This document shows, in pieces, positions 10,792-21,915 of a stretch of 64,000 nt of DNA. The position numbers and the translations under genes were made by a program. The stretch spans positions 66,014,001-66,078,000 of the forward strand of contig JAQMRL010000006.1 in the NCBI GenBank assembly GCA_035578175.1, written 5' to 3'. Position 1 is the stretch's first letter. Every line of letters starts with the position of its first letter. The notes beneath the pieces were generated by a model. The model was not told where the DNA came from. It ran no database searches and worked only from the letters and a program-made list of their open reading frames with translations. This DNA comes from Catonia carolina (taxonomy: Eukaryota > Arthropoda > Insecta > Hemiptera > Achilidae).

Positions 10792-12892
10792 ACTGGCAGC
10801 ACCCAAGATAGGCCTCGGAAACAGGACCGGGAATACAGGAAAAAATACTGGAACGTCAAAAAATAAAAAAAGACCTTGGATAACGGATGTTTTAAATGTA
10901 GCCACTTGGAATGTAAGAGGACTGGCGAGTAAGGAACAGGAACTTTCAAGGATTTTAGCCAGGGCTAAGATTGACATTGCGGTTATAACAGAAACGAAAA
11001 AGAAACTTAAGGGAACACAGCACATCGGTGATTACTTAATGATATATAGCGGCGTGGGAGGTGACCAGCGTGCAAGTAAAGGAGTAGCTTTGATGATACA
11101 TAAGAAGTGGCAGTCAAGAGTGAAGAATTACCAATATGTATCAGATCGTGTAGTTACTGCGCAACTCCAGCACTCACGTGGGACACTTCTGATGATCGGT
11201 GTTTATGCTCCGGAAGAGGGTAAACCGGTGGCAACTGAAGAACTATATAAGAAACTTCAAAATCTCGTCACTGCTAATGGAAGGAAGGTAGACGTCGTAA
11301 TTGCAGGTGATATGAATGCTCGGGTAGGGAATCAACCAATAAAAGATGTAGTGGGAAGTTTTGGTGAGAATTTATGTAACAAGAATGGCGATGTTCTTAG
11401 AGAATTTGCTACGTTCAATGAACTAAAAATAACAAACACGTTTTTTAGGAAACGCGATATACATAAATATACATGGACGGCTCGAGGTACACGCTCATTA
11501 ATTGATTACATTATTGTTAATAAAAGACTATCAAGCCAAGTGAAGGACACAAGAGTTTATAGGGGATACGATTTATCTACAGACCATTACCTAGTTGTCT
11601 CGAAAGTTATATTATATACAGCATGGAAGAAAACTCGTTCAACTTCTAAGGGGGTCGAGAAGAAGCAGGTATATAAAGTGCATCTACTGAGGGATCAGTC
11701 GGTGAGACAGTTATACGTAAACAGACTCAATGAGGTATTGGCAAGAGTAGCTAGTAGTGATGATGTTGAAGAGGAATGGCTTAATATAAAGACGTCAATT
11801 GAGAAAGCTGCTGCAGAAGCTTTAGGGACAGAGTTTAAATCAAGGAGTAGGAAGGGTTTAAAGATCTGGAATAGGGAGATCGAAGCAGCCATTAATAAAA
11901 AACAGGAGCAATACAAACGCATGCTAAATAGTAAAAATGACACGACAACAGCCTTGTACCGGCTAGCAAGAGCAGATGCAAAGAGACTAGTGAGAGAAGC
12001 TCATAACCAGTCATGGAATCGCTTTATTAGTGAAGTAGAGAACGACCTGCATGGACAACAGCAAATGGCTTATAAAGTTATGAAGCACCTAAATGCAGAT
12101 GTCAAAGAGTCAGTACGGTTAGAGGTGATATCAGACAAGGATTGGGTAGACCATTATAGTGAATTATGGCGTGACGTCTTAAGAACTAATAGTGGTTTAG
12201 TGAAGATGCTTTGTGATAACTGTAACCCAGATATGATCTCAATGGAAGAACTTACCACAGCTCTACAGCATGGGAAGAATAGGAAAGCAAGTGGTTTGGA
12301 TGGTTTGAGGATGGAACTCCTAAAATATGGTGGCCTCTTTTTAGGCCTTCGTCTGCTACATCTATACAATATGTGCTGGAAAAGCCATAAAGTACCGAAA
12401 GACTGGAATTCAGCAAAAATAATTAACTTGTTTAAAAAAAATGATAGAAATCTATGTGCCAATTATAGAGGTATAACACTGTTAAACACAGGCTATAAGC
12501 TGTATGCATCCGTGGTCAATGAACGTTTAAAAGTATTGGCAGACTGTTTGATAAATGAGGAGCAGATGGATTTCAGAAAGGAGAGGTCGTGTACGGACGC
12601 TGTATTTGTTCTTAAATTGATGATACAAAGAAGAAGGGAGTTTAATCTAGAAACCCATCTAGCGTTCATTGACTTTGAAAAGGCCTTTGATAGTGTTAAT
12701 AGAGAGCAGCTCTGGGAGATAATGTATTTGCAAGGATATCCCCCACATCTGATATCAGTGGTACAGAGTTTGTATGAAGATACAGCTGTCCATATACAGG
12801 TTGGAAATAGGCTGACATCAGCGATTGATACAAATAAGGGGGTGAGACAGGGTTGCAGTTTGTCTCCGACGCTTTTTAATATATATATATAG
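10792..12892 (+). pseudogene. RTE endonuclease and RT, first part, ended by an AT-repeat frameshift
   Basis: The frame holds NVATWNVRGL (endonuclease start, near 10897), ITETKKKLKG, GVYAPEEG, VVIAGDMNARVG, LIDYIIVNKRLS and DHYLVVS, the ordered APE-endonuclease motifs. The RT domain follows with RKASGLDGL, NYRGITLLNT, AFIDFEKAFDSV (first catalytic Asp) and GVRQGCSLSPTLFN. The first in-frame ATG is at 11039, after the endonuclease start, so the original start codon seems lost. The frame stops at TAG 12890-12892, inside an AT run just before the YADD box. RTE elements copy themselves by target-primed reverse transcription in the nucleus. Confidence 0.8.
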
Positions 12893-13656
12893 ATTGGATT
12901 CTGAACAAGTGGAAGGAGAGCATAAATGCTGGTGTACAAATCGCCGATTATGATTTAAGCTGTTTGCTATATGCGGATGATCAGGTAATTATCATGGAAA
13001 CTGAAAATGATTTGCAGAAAGCTGTGTTTGAACTACAAAAGATCTGTGAGGGTAATGGAGTGAAGCTATCTGCCGCTAAGTCAAAGACTATGGCCTTTAA
13101 GGGCAAGTATCCAGTCAGAACGAAAATCGTTATACATGATAAGGTTTTAGAACAAGTCTCGCATTTTAAATATTTAGGATGTGACGTAAGCTTTTTAAAA
13201 GATGACGATGTTATGAATAAACTGAATAAGTTTAGAACAATTTGCGGGACAATACATCGAACTTTGAAACATAAGACAAGAAAGGATACGAGAATTAAAC
13301 TGTACAAAACTATGGCAGTCCCGGTTTTGCTGTATGGCAGTGAAAGTTGGACCATGACGCAACGAGAGAGATCTCTAATACAAAGTGCGGAAATGAAGTT
13401 TTTAAGGGCGACGGCAGGCTATAATAGACTGGACATGAAACGTAATGAAAGTATTCGAGCAGAATTACAGGTCCAACCACTATTAGACAGCATTGCGCGC
13501 TACAATTCCAGGTGGTGCGAACATGTGAATAGAATGCGAGAGGAAAGACTACCAGTCCAAATATTAAGTTATGCCCCACGGGGTAGACGTGATAGAGGAA
13601 GACCGCTACGAAGATGGGTGCCGGAACAGGCTTTAGGCCTATCCGTGTTTGGGTGA
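12893..13656 (+). pseudogene. RTE RT palm, thumb and C-terminus, second part
   Basis: Continues the protein in another frame: WILNKWKESINAGVQIADYDLS, LLYADDQVII (catalytic Asp pair), KSKTMAFKGKYPV, FKYLGCDVS, LLYGSESWTM, EMKFLRATAG, and the basic end RGRRDRGRPLRRW. This is the usual RTE C-terminal order. Stop at 13654-13656, directly before the terminal GATGATGATGA. Together with the first part it is complete apart from the lost start and one 2-bp frameshift. Confidence 0.8.
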
Positions 13657-13672
13657 TGATGATGAAATTCAA

Positions 13673-14490
13673 TCAAATATTTTTAACAAAAGTTTTCGTT
13701 ACATACAAATTATTTCCCCTAACAAATTAATATTCTTTTTTCAATCAATAATACATGCAAAGAAATAATAAAAATCCACAATATACAATTGGAACTAATG
13801 CGAATTTTTAGACAAAATAAGTTTCAAACAAAAATTATATTTTTCAATCGAAAATAGGAAACTTAAATAAAACCAATATGATGAAACAATCACGAGACAA
13901 ATTTTTACTTGCCAAATGTTCATATAACTTGACAATACATTTTTTAAACTATAAAGTTTTTCGAAAAGCCCATTTTACAGGGCACGTTTAATTAACTTCT
14001 TGGCCCAGCTTTTTTCATCTTTCATGTAACACCTTTTCAATCAACGATTCAGCTATCGACTGATTAAAACAAAGGCTATAAGCGCTTTTATACGTGCAGT
14101 CTATTAGTAAATCTAAACCCTTCGAACTATACGAGTCTTTTAACAGAAGTTCTATTATTCTAAAACCCTGAAGAAGGATTTTTTTATTTTAGACAAACGT
14201 ATCTACCATAGTCGATTTCTTATTCGTATTCATTACAAATCACTATTCTTGTTGAATATACTCCACCCAGTACAATACACAAATTCTTAGATGTTACGGC
14301 AACCTACACAAAGTAAAACCCATTCTTGAATAAACAACTTACTACATTAACGGTTTCTAGACTAATCACGAAACATGTTATGTACGTTTCCCTAATACGA
14401 GAAGCATAAAATTGAAACTACCTTTATTACGGACTGAATTTTTCAAATTATATTGACTACAAAAAGTAAATAGTTACACAAAATTTAATA
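13673..14490. other. No feature recognised
   Basis: AT-rich spacer between the RTE copy and the flank of gene 1. No gene seen. Confidence 0.4.
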
Positions 14491-14499
14491 CCACAATAT

Positions 14500-15102
14500 T
14501 TTCCAGCTGGCATAGGTCAGAATATTTTACTTAGTATTTAGTTAGATAACATTCTGTTATCAGCTAAATAAATGTAATTAATTAGAGAGTTATAAATTAA
14601 TCAATTTAAACTTAAATAAACGAAAAAAATTAAATGTTTAATTTGTTTAAAATGTGAAAATTAAATAAACCAGTAAAAGAGAGTTAAATTAATCATTTTT
14701 TTACAACTTTAATTAAAAGAAATTGATAGATTCTGAAAATTTTGTCAAAAGTTATTTTTTTATTTTTTTTTTTATCCGAGGCGGCGAGAAAAACTCATGT
14801 TCACTCCCTCACGATGGGTAAGTAGTGTTGGACTTAATTAAGCCGTCCTCGTCCAGCCCCAAGGAGGCCGCAACCGCCTTACCAACCAAAAACCCGCCGT
14901 CTGGCCACTTGATCTGACATCAGCAAACAACCCTCTACCTCCCTCGGAATTGTAAATATAATACTACAAGGGATTGTCTAAGTCGTTATATTATAATTAA
15001 TGCCTCTCCTTTTGCTATTTACTGATACACTTTAGTTAAAAAATACAAAATAAAAGTAATAAATGAAACGTTTCTTTAAAAATTTCCAATGAAGTGAGAA
15101 CG
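14500..15102 (+). promoter_or_regulatory. Conserved 5' flank of gene 1, split by a LINE fragment
   Basis: Aligns by eye with the flanks of gene 2 (43690-43390, minus) and gene 3 (54938-55202). Shared runs include GATTCTGAAAATTTTGTCAAA, TTTACTGAT...TTTTAAT..., and an ACAAAATAAAAGTAAT-like block, ending at the first-exon motif. The LINE fragment at 14758-14982 interrupts it. Conservation among three copies amid decayed repeats suggests a promoter, but this could also simply be residual identity from duplication. Confidence 0.55.
14758..14982 (-). mobile_element. R1-type LINE 3' end, 5'-truncated
   Basis: Minus-strand copy of the last 225 bp of the element at 28185-28411: CTTGTAGTATTATATTT, TCAAGTGGCCAGACGGCGGG, GGGCTGGACGAGGACGGC, AGTCCAACACTACTT, and GTGAACATGAGTTTTTCTCG, ending in an A-rich tail (poly-T at 14758-14780). 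It splits the conserved flank of gene 1. Confidence 0.75.
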
Positions 15103-15290
15103 TCCGTCCTCCAGAACGTGTATTAACTGAATAAGTAGAAAGTTTAATGTTAAAATCTATCAAAAGGTTGAGAAATATTTAAGAAGTTACTGATTAATTT
15201 GGTTGCTTTTTTGGCCTGAAGCTATCTCAACAAAGTGCCCACGGCCTTGGAAGCATGAAAGTGGAATGTGCGGAAACTAAAAATTACATG
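15101..15290 (+). promoter_or_regulatory. Candidate non-coding first exon region of gene 1
   Basis: CGTCCGTCCTCCAGAACG at 15101-15118 is identical in gene 3 (55203-55220) and diverged in gene 2 (near 43391-43366, minus). In genes 2 and 3 a consensus donor CTAA/GTAAG follows about 15-20 bases later; in gene 1 the aligned bases read CTGAATAAGTAG, without GT. About 150 bp of intron-like sequence is still alignable after it. A 5' UTR exon is the simplest reading. The broken donor may force another splice site in gene 1. Confidence 0.5.
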
Positions 15291-15296
15291 TAACTT

Positions 15297-15545
15297 ATTT
15301 TTTTTTTGTGGAGTAGTAGAATTATCATCCACACAAAAGATGCCAATTTGTGGAGTAGTAGAATTATCATCCACACAAGAGATCGCCGGTTTGTAACATT
15401 ATATAAATTACTCCTCATAGGGATCGACAATTTGTAAAGTAATTTTATTCTTTACACACAGGATGAACTAAAATTTGTAACATTAATTAAATATCTGCTC
15501 ATAGTTCTCCACGAGGGTATGCCAATTTTTAAGAGATAGTTAAAT
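15297..15545 (+). repeat. Short tandem repeat in intron 1 of gene 1
   Basis: Two perfect 31-bp copies (starting TTGTGGAGTAGTAGAATTAT) at 15306-15336 and 15348-15378, period 42, followed by about three decayed units (TTTGTAACATTA..., TTTGTAAAGTAA..., TTTGTAACATTA...). It belongs to an insertion of about 870 bp that enlarges this intron relative to genes 2 and 3. Confidence 0.75.
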
Positions 15546-16185
15546 TATATTGTATGGTTAAAACGTTTACCATCATCATTCTTTCTGTTATCATCATTCG
15601 ATCGTGTATGTTATGTTTACAGCATAACATTTGAATCTCGTTTTAATTATTAATTATCATAAGTAATAGTAATCAGTGTATTAATTGTTTATTATTCAAT
15701 TTGTATGCTATCACATTAATATATCATCAAATAATTTGTTTGTTTGAATAAACATATGATCAGTAAATTATTTTATTTTCACAGTAACCTAATTATTATT
15801 TATACGAAAACAACAAGTCTTTATCTATTATGTATATATGTATTAACATTTAACGTCCTTCTTATATAACTATATGTTTTTTAACTTTAAGTAAATTCAC
15901 TTCTAATATTAATATATTTTTGATGAACGAATGAGGGACCTGCCCGTTCGGTTCGGCCTTTTGTCCCCCATTAAAATAATTTATATAAAATCTTTTCTTC
16001 TTCTTTAGTTGCCTAGTAACTCAATAAATAACTCTTTTCAATATTCCTAGTAATATAAATTAAATAATTTTGTTAAAGTATTAATTTTTCAATCAGCTGG
16101 AGATGTTTATTTATTTCAATATACTTATAAAAATAAACAACTCCAGATGTCCAGTAAATTTGTCATATTACATTTTGTTTTGCAG
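15546..16185 (+). other. Rest of intron 1 of gene 1
   Basis: AT-rich intron ending in CATTTTGTTTTGCAG, a good acceptor. A hairpin (CTGGAGATGTTTATTT pairing with AAATAAACAACTCCAG) lies at about 16097-16146. Confidence 0.5.
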
Positions 16186-16308
16186 ATATCGAGGCATTTC
16201 CTAGTCCAGCTAATATTAATTTTTGGTTAAAAAAAATTTATTATATTTGTAAACATGAAAGAACTTTGCTTAATGTTTGTTGTCACAGTTCTATTTCTAC
16301 TACACTTT
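16186..16308 (+). CDS. Gene 1, signal-peptide exon (coding from 16255)
   Basis: Exon set by an acceptor TTGCAG/ATATCGAGG and a donor TTT/GTAAGTGC. After 69 bases of 5' UTR it codes for 18 residues, MKELCLMFVVTVLFLLHF, a hydrophobic signal peptide. The same exon occurs at 43156-43031 (minus; MKEYCLIFVVAGVFLLCF) and 55418-55543 (MKELCLMFVVAVIFLLHF), with the UTR part also alike. It ends in phase 0, matching the phase-0 start of the main exon at 24663. It would direct the product into the secretory pathway. The join across an 8.35-kb intron is inferred from homology and phase; no transcript was seen. Confidence 0.75.
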
Positions 16309-17179
16309 GTAAGTGCAATAATTTTTTCAACTAACATATTATACTTTACCGTTATTTTTTATAACTATCTGATTAAAAAAAGAAATTTTTTCAGTAAAAA
16401 TAAATTTCTCAAAAATCTTCGCTGCAAAGACAAAATCGATGTCTTCTGGGAGCAATAATCCGGATGCACAAAAATAGTGTTCAATGTGTTTGCATATGTT
16501 TGAAAAAAGTTTGTGCTTAATAAAATGAAGTAATCTTCTGATTAGGTATATTATTAATTTATTCTATTATGCATCTATTAGGTGACGTACACCGCCGCTG
16601 TACTATATAACATTATCTTATAGCCTTTCCTTTTTTAATCAGTTTAAAATATTATTGAGGGATCAAATATCCGAAATAATTATCAAATCCAATTTCCAAT
16701 TTCTAATTAATTTACTAAAGTTATGTAAAACTCCAATACCTACTTTCGTTTCATTCCCGGGCTCCAAACTTACCTATACGCAGAGGGGTTAAAAAGCTGG
16801 TGTAGTGTTGAAAAAGAAACTTAGAAGTGAGCAGTGGCAATCTTTAGAAGTAATGTATGTTTGTTAAAAATAAAATCGCCCACAAATATTTTCCTTACAA
16901 ATGTTAATCTGCATGAGCAAACAGACCATAATTTATTAATATGTCTCGTAACACATCTTTATATGGATTATAGATTAGAAATGCTGAATTTGTTGAAATA
17001 ATTCACTGAACAAAATATGCAGAAAATCAAATTTACTAATTAATCACTATTATAAAGTTGAATTGGAAGGGCGGATTGGCGAAAGTTCCACTAAAAGAGT
17101 CGGAAAGACAATTTCCTCCCTCTGTAGTACTGCTTTATCCAGTTCTACAATCTTGTGTTACCGCTGTTATTCCACAGTG
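16309..17179 (+). other. Gene 1 intron 2, first part
   Basis: AT-rich, no gene. The first target-duplication copy TGTTATTCCACAGTG is at 17165-17179. Confidence 0.5.
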
Positions 17180-17569
17180 GGGGTACACCCCAGACCACAC
17201 AGAGCGTGCCCATAGAACTGCAGTTTAGCTACTCAATCCTTGCCTGCTTTTGCGGTAACGGGCGCTGACTGTAGCACCTCCGTGTACTATTCGTAGTACA
17301 CAGTTGTGCGTAGAACATCCATGTGTGGTAGAGCCACGTGCAAAGCATTAGCTGCGTAACGAGCTCGATAGTGACTCGTCCAACGTTTACACGAGTACTG
17401 AGGGGAGTGGGGCGCCCTACGGACGTGACCGCACCCACTCATTTGGGTTGGCCTCTCAGGGGTTGTGGGTTTCTAGGTAGCGCTTTGGAGACACTAGGCT
17501 GCTTAAATTCCTTCGGAATAGGCGTAGCTGGCGGAGAGGTGTACAGGCAACTGTATAGATAAATACGTA
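17180..17569. mobile_element. 390-bp GC-rich insertion with 15-bp target duplication
   Basis: Flanked by identical TGTTATTCCACAGTG at 17165-17179 and 17570-17584. The insert is far richer in GC than its surroundings, starts GGGGTACACCCCAGACC and ends GATAAATACGTAT. A 15-bp duplication is usual for target-primed LINE or SINE insertion, but there is no poly(A) and no recognised domain. Short frames on both strands look like chance. Family unknown; it may be a SINE or the 5' end of a LINE. Confidence 0.7.
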
Positions 17570-17584
17570 TGTTATTCCACAGTG

Positions 17585-18095
17585 AAAATTTAGCCCAATT
17601 ACACCTATAATTTATTTTTGCGTAAAAATATCTTCAAAAATTTTGTGAGATTACTAAAATTGCAAAGTCAGCAAACAGAGATATAACATCTTTTAACTTC
17701 TAAGCCCAAAAGCGTACCCTCAAATTTACGTCTAAGCGTACATACCGGATGTCCCACAGAATTTGAACCATAGGGAAATAGCACTGATTTTCATTAGATT
17801 GTTAACTTATTTTCTTCCCACGAATAAATGATTACTTGTTATAATCAGCAATCATTAGAAAATGTTTAGACCTTTTAAAAAATATCAATTTTGATACATT
17901 TTAAGCTATATTTTAGTTTAAAATACAGAAAAACGTAAATTTGAAACCGTATTCTATTTAAATATTGAAAATTTTATCAACTTGTCGCATTAAATGTTTA
18001 GAGTAATGGTAACGTACTCTGTAGATATTGTAAAGACAGGTGGGTTAAATTCATCCGCGGTAAAAAAAGTTTTTGTTGAAAAAATATTAGAAATA
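17585..18095. repeat. Intron DNA with a transposon-end-like inverted-repeat arm
   Basis: ACCGGATGTCCCACAGAA at about 17744 resembles the terminus of the element at 31189. 17817-17905 (AAATGATTACTTGTTATAATC, ATCATTAGAAAATGTTTAGA) is the inverse of 21505-21600. The RTE copy and the pogo MITE lie between these arms, so a decayed DNA transposon may enclose them. Confidence 0.5.
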
Positions 18096-18763
18096 CAGTC
18101 AAACTTCGAATAAAGAAATCAAGAATCCTGGGAAAAAATCGTTAAATCGAGGTATTCGTTATATCGAAGTAACAAGAATTTCCAAGCTAATTTTTATTAA
18201 CGAATTTTTTCACTTTTTATGATGAATTAAATACAGTTAATTTTCTTAATAGACACGTCTTAACTAGTAAATTCATTTTTTATAGATCATGTTTTACGTA
18301 ATTACTGTTAATAATAGTACAAAAAGTATGTTTCAAGTATGTAAAAGTATGATTTCAAGTAGGAATTTACCTCGTACATAGATCTTGGCTACAATTAAAA
18401 GCATCTGAAACTCATCTGTAGCTTAATTGTGTGTTCTAAATACTGTATTTATGTAAGTAAGAAATTCGGGTTACCTCATTAAGTAACTGAATAAAAATAA
18501 CCATTCATTCTTGCATGTAGCTAAGAAAGCGTTGTGCTTGTAAACAGGTAAAATTCAGGTACGGAAATGAAAAGAATCTACCTTAAAACTCACAGAGAAA
18601 TCATAGTACAGCGTGTCACTTCGTACTTATTGCATAACACTATTTCGTTATATCAAAGTACTTATTCATTAAATCGACGAAAATTTACATAATTTAATTA
18701 TAATGTCACGGTGCAGTAAAAAATTCGTATAATTAAGGTATTCGTTATATCGAAGTTCGACTA
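18096..18763. mobile_element. pogo/Tigger-type MITE (668 bp)
   Basis: Ends CAGTCAAACTTCGAATAAAG and, inverted, AGTCGAACTTCGATATAACG, next to TA at 18094-18095 and 18764-18765. The last base has drifted. The inner TATTCGTTATATCGAAGT is present near both ends. No transposase. Terminal sequence and TA target fit the pogo/Tigger group. Confidence 0.75.
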
Positions 18764-19030
18764 TATTATAAACCATTAATTATTTGTTAATTTTTTAATT
18801 TTGACAATTTTGTGTTGTCAAATTATTGTGACAGTCAGCTCTTTCTCTTAAAATTAAATGTTTTTGAAGGAAATATTATTTCGTATTTAAAATAATACAG
18901 AATTTGCTTCCAGAAAACCAAATTTTCACGTAAATAATTTCAGGTAAAAAAACAAATTTATCAAAATTTAAAAAATATATTTATTTTTTAAATATTTTCA
19001 TAAATATTAAATATTTAAATATTTTATAAA
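18764..19030. other. AT-rich DNA before RTE copy 2
   Basis: No feature seen. Confidence 0.4.
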
Positions 19031-21262
19031 AAGGACATTCACAAATACACTTGGGCGGCGCGTGGGAGCAAATCTATTATTGACTATGTGATTGCTAATA
19101 AGAAAATAGCAAAACAGGTAACTGATACAAGGGTTTTCAGAGGATTTGATATATTCTCCGATCATTATATGGTTGTTGCCGAAATAGCCTTATATACAAA
19201 ATGGAAACAGAATACAAGAACCAGGCAACAACCAGCTGGAAATAAAGAGGAAGTATACAAAGTGTATCTTTTGGAGGAGGACAGTATAAAACGCCTGTAT
19301 CAAGAGCGGATAAATCAATATATCCAAAATGCTCCCACAAATGATGATATAGAGTTGGAATGGAACAATATTAAGAGCATTGTGACTAGGGCAGCTAGTG
19401 AGGCTATAGGAGTAAAGAGCAGATTCAGGAGAAGGAAAGGCATGAAGATATGGAATGAAGAAATCGAGATGGCAATCAAGAGAAAGAACGAATACTACAA
19501 GAAGTATTTAGGAAATCCAACAGCTCTCAATAAAGAGGAATACCACAAAGTTAGAAATGAAGCTTCAAAATTGGTGAAAAGGGCTCATCGACAATCATGG
19601 GATAGATTTATTGGGACCATAGAGCATGATGTACATGGCCGACAATCTTTGGCTTATAAAGTGATGAAAGTTCTTAACAAATCAGAGAGAGAAAAAGTAA
19701 AGGTCAACTGTATAAGTACGGAGAACTGGATAAATCATTATAAGGAATTATGGCATGACAAAGCAGAGCCACACACGGTTAAGATTGACTGCCAAGACTG
19801 TTGTGTCGACAAAGTATCTATGGAAGAATTTATGGAGGCTCTAAAACATGTTAAGAATAGAAAGGCTCCAGGAATGAACGGTCTCAATATGGAATTATTA
19901 AAATATGGAGGAACCGCCTTGCATTTGCGCCTGGTGCACTTCTTTAATATGTGTTGGAAAGGTCATACAATACCCAAAGAATGGTTGCAGTCAAAGGTGA
20001 TTTCCATCCACAAAAAAGGAAATAGAATAGACACTAACAATTATAGAGGGATTAGTTTATTAGACACTTCCTACAAATTGTACACAAGAATTATTAATAA
20101 TAGGTTAAGAACCGTAGCCGATTCCTTGATTATGGAAGAACAGATGGGGTTCCGGAAAGGTAGATCGTGTTCGGATGCTATTTTTACTTTAAAACAAATT
20201 ATGGCTAAGAGACGAGAATACAACCTTGAAACCCATCTTGCATTTATAGATTTTGTAAAGGCTTTTGACAGTGTTAAACGTTCACTTTTATGGAGGGTTC
20301 TGGAAAGGAGAGGATACCCTAAACATATTATCAGGATATTGCAGAGCCTGTACGAAGATACTGTGATTTTACTAGATTTAGATGGGAAAGTGACAGAGCC
20401 TATTAAAACCAATAGAGGAGTTCGGCAGGGATGTTGTATATCGTCGACGTTGTTTAATATATATGTGGACGACATGTTGAGAACGTGGAAATGTAATGTA
20501 GACCCAGGTATACAGATCTCGGATGGCTTCTTTATGAACTCTCTTTTATATGCGGATGACAAAGTTGTAATACAACAGAATGAAGACGAGTTACAAAAAT
20601 CGGTATTTATGTTGGAACAAGTTGCAAAACAATACAATCTGGAAATATCATCCACAAAATCTAAAACTATGGCTTTTAAAGGTAAATATACAATAAGGAC
20701 GAGAATAGAGATGAATGGAAGGGCAATAGAACAGGTTAAACATTTTCAATATCTTGGGAGTGATATTTCATACGATTTTGATAAAGACATAACAGTTAAA
20801 CTGGCCAAATTTCAGAATATTTGTGGAAATATTCACAGACATCTGAAGAATAAAACGAGGAAGGAAACACGCCTCAAATTTTTCAACACTATTGCGGTTC
20901 CAACACTCCTATATGGCAGTGAGTCATGGGTGCATACTGCTAAAAGCGATAGTAAAATTCAAGCTGCGGAAATGAAGTTTTTACGAAGTGTGCATGGATG
21001 TACCAGAATGGATAGACTAAGGAACGTGGATATTAGAAGCGCACTATCAGTTCAGTCTTTGCATGAAAAGATAATAAAAAATAGACAACGATGGTGTAGT
21101 CACCTGGACAGAATGCCAAACGAAAGGATGCCAGTGGCAGCTTTAAATTATCAGCCAGTTGGCAGAAGAGATGTAGGGAGGCCGAGAGGGAGATGGGTAC
21201 CGGAACAGGTTCATGTAACCTAATCCTTGGAAGTGAAGATGCTGATGATGAAATATTTTCAA
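19031..21262 (+). mobile_element. RTE-type LINE, 5'-truncated (copy 2), long open frame
   Basis: The frame is open from DIHKYTWAARGSKSIIDYVIANKK (end of the endonuclease; ATG at 19088 only internal) to a stop at 21221-21223. RT motifs: NRKAPGMNGL, NYRGISLLDT, AFIDFVKAFDSV (first Asp), GVRQGCCISSTLFNIYVDD, LLYADDKVVI (Asp pair near 20551), LLYGSESW, and the basic end GRRDVGRPRGRW. The RT part shows no frame break, unlike copy 1, but most of the endonuclease is missing, so it is dead on arrival as a LINE insertion. The 3' end has the RTE-like GATGCTGATGATGAA. It sits in the sense direction in intron 2 of gene 1. Confidence 0.82.
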
Positions 21263-21604
21263 TATTTAATAACAAAAAGATTTCCTTAGATGGATTGTAC
21301 CCACCTATCTTTACATTGCCTCACCAAAACGTTACCATTACTCCTAACAAACAATGTGACAAATTGATAAAATTTACAGTAATTAAACCGAAAACGGTTA
21401 CAAATTTAAGTTTTTAAGCTAACATACAGTAAGTATAAATAATTTAATAAATATATAAAATAAAATTATATATAATTAATATATATAATATTAATATATA
21501 AAATAAAATAAAATTTATCAAAATTATTATTTTTTAAAAGATCTAAACATTTTCTAATGATTCCTGATTATAACTGGTCATCATTTATTGGCATGACTTC
21601 TGGT
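21263..21604. repeat. AT-rich DNA with second inverted-repeat arm
   Basis: 21505-21600 (TTTTAAAAGATCTAAACATT, TCTAATGATTCCTGATTATAA) is the inverse of 17817-17905. AT dinucleotide runs lie at 21440-21515. Confidence 0.55.
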
Positions 21605-21915
21605 AAACTGTTTATAATTAAAACAAAATGGAACCTAAAAATGAACCCTGTGGAACGCCAGCTTTGATATCAAGCTTTTTAGACAAAATTTAAATTTACC
21701 CCTAACAACTCTAGTTATTTCTACTCATTGAATTCAATCTATAAGTTAAGAGTGAAATCATTTAAGTTCTACATCTAACACCTGATGACTACAGATTTTT
21801 CAACAAGGCTACATGATCAACAGATAGAAAACCTTACTAAGATTTTAAAACACAGCTAAGGTTTTCTCTCCTGCATCCAATATATCTCCTACCAGCTCAA
21901 AAATCGATACTATCG
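21605..21915 (-). pseudogene. Reverse-transcriptase relic (CR1/Jockey-like)
   Basis: Minus-strand pieces in shifting frames: GEKTLAVF plus an NLSKVF run resembling the DLSKAFD block, HQVLDVELK-FHS, VEITRVVRGKFKF, and AGVPQGSFL at about 21650. These are RT palm motifs in the right order over 300 bp with many stops. Other parts are lost. Confidence 0.65.

Larger units (their letters stand above)
10547..13672 (+). mobile_element. RTE-type LINE, nearly full length (copy 1)
   Basis: Encodes an APE-like endonuclease and a reverse transcriptase and ends in a short GATGATGATGAA microsatellite instead of poly(A), a habit of RTE elements. The reading frame is open from just after a stop at about 10789. 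The 5' part (10547-10790) is untranslated or truncated. No target duplication could be fixed by eye. Confidence 0.75.

Noticed and set aside
14160..14230. CCCTGAAGAAGGA followed by a T run, resembling a Penelope-like 3' end
   Set aside because: No stem between the boxes and no nearby GIY-YIG or RT sequence.
15297..15545. CRISPR-like array
   Set aside because: Repeats and spacers are not distinct, units decay quickly, and the DNA is eukaryotic; ordinary tandem repeat.
16255..16458. 67-residue protein reading past the signal peptide
   Set aside because: Continues through a consensus donor that is conserved in all three paralogues; the rest is AT-rich intron.
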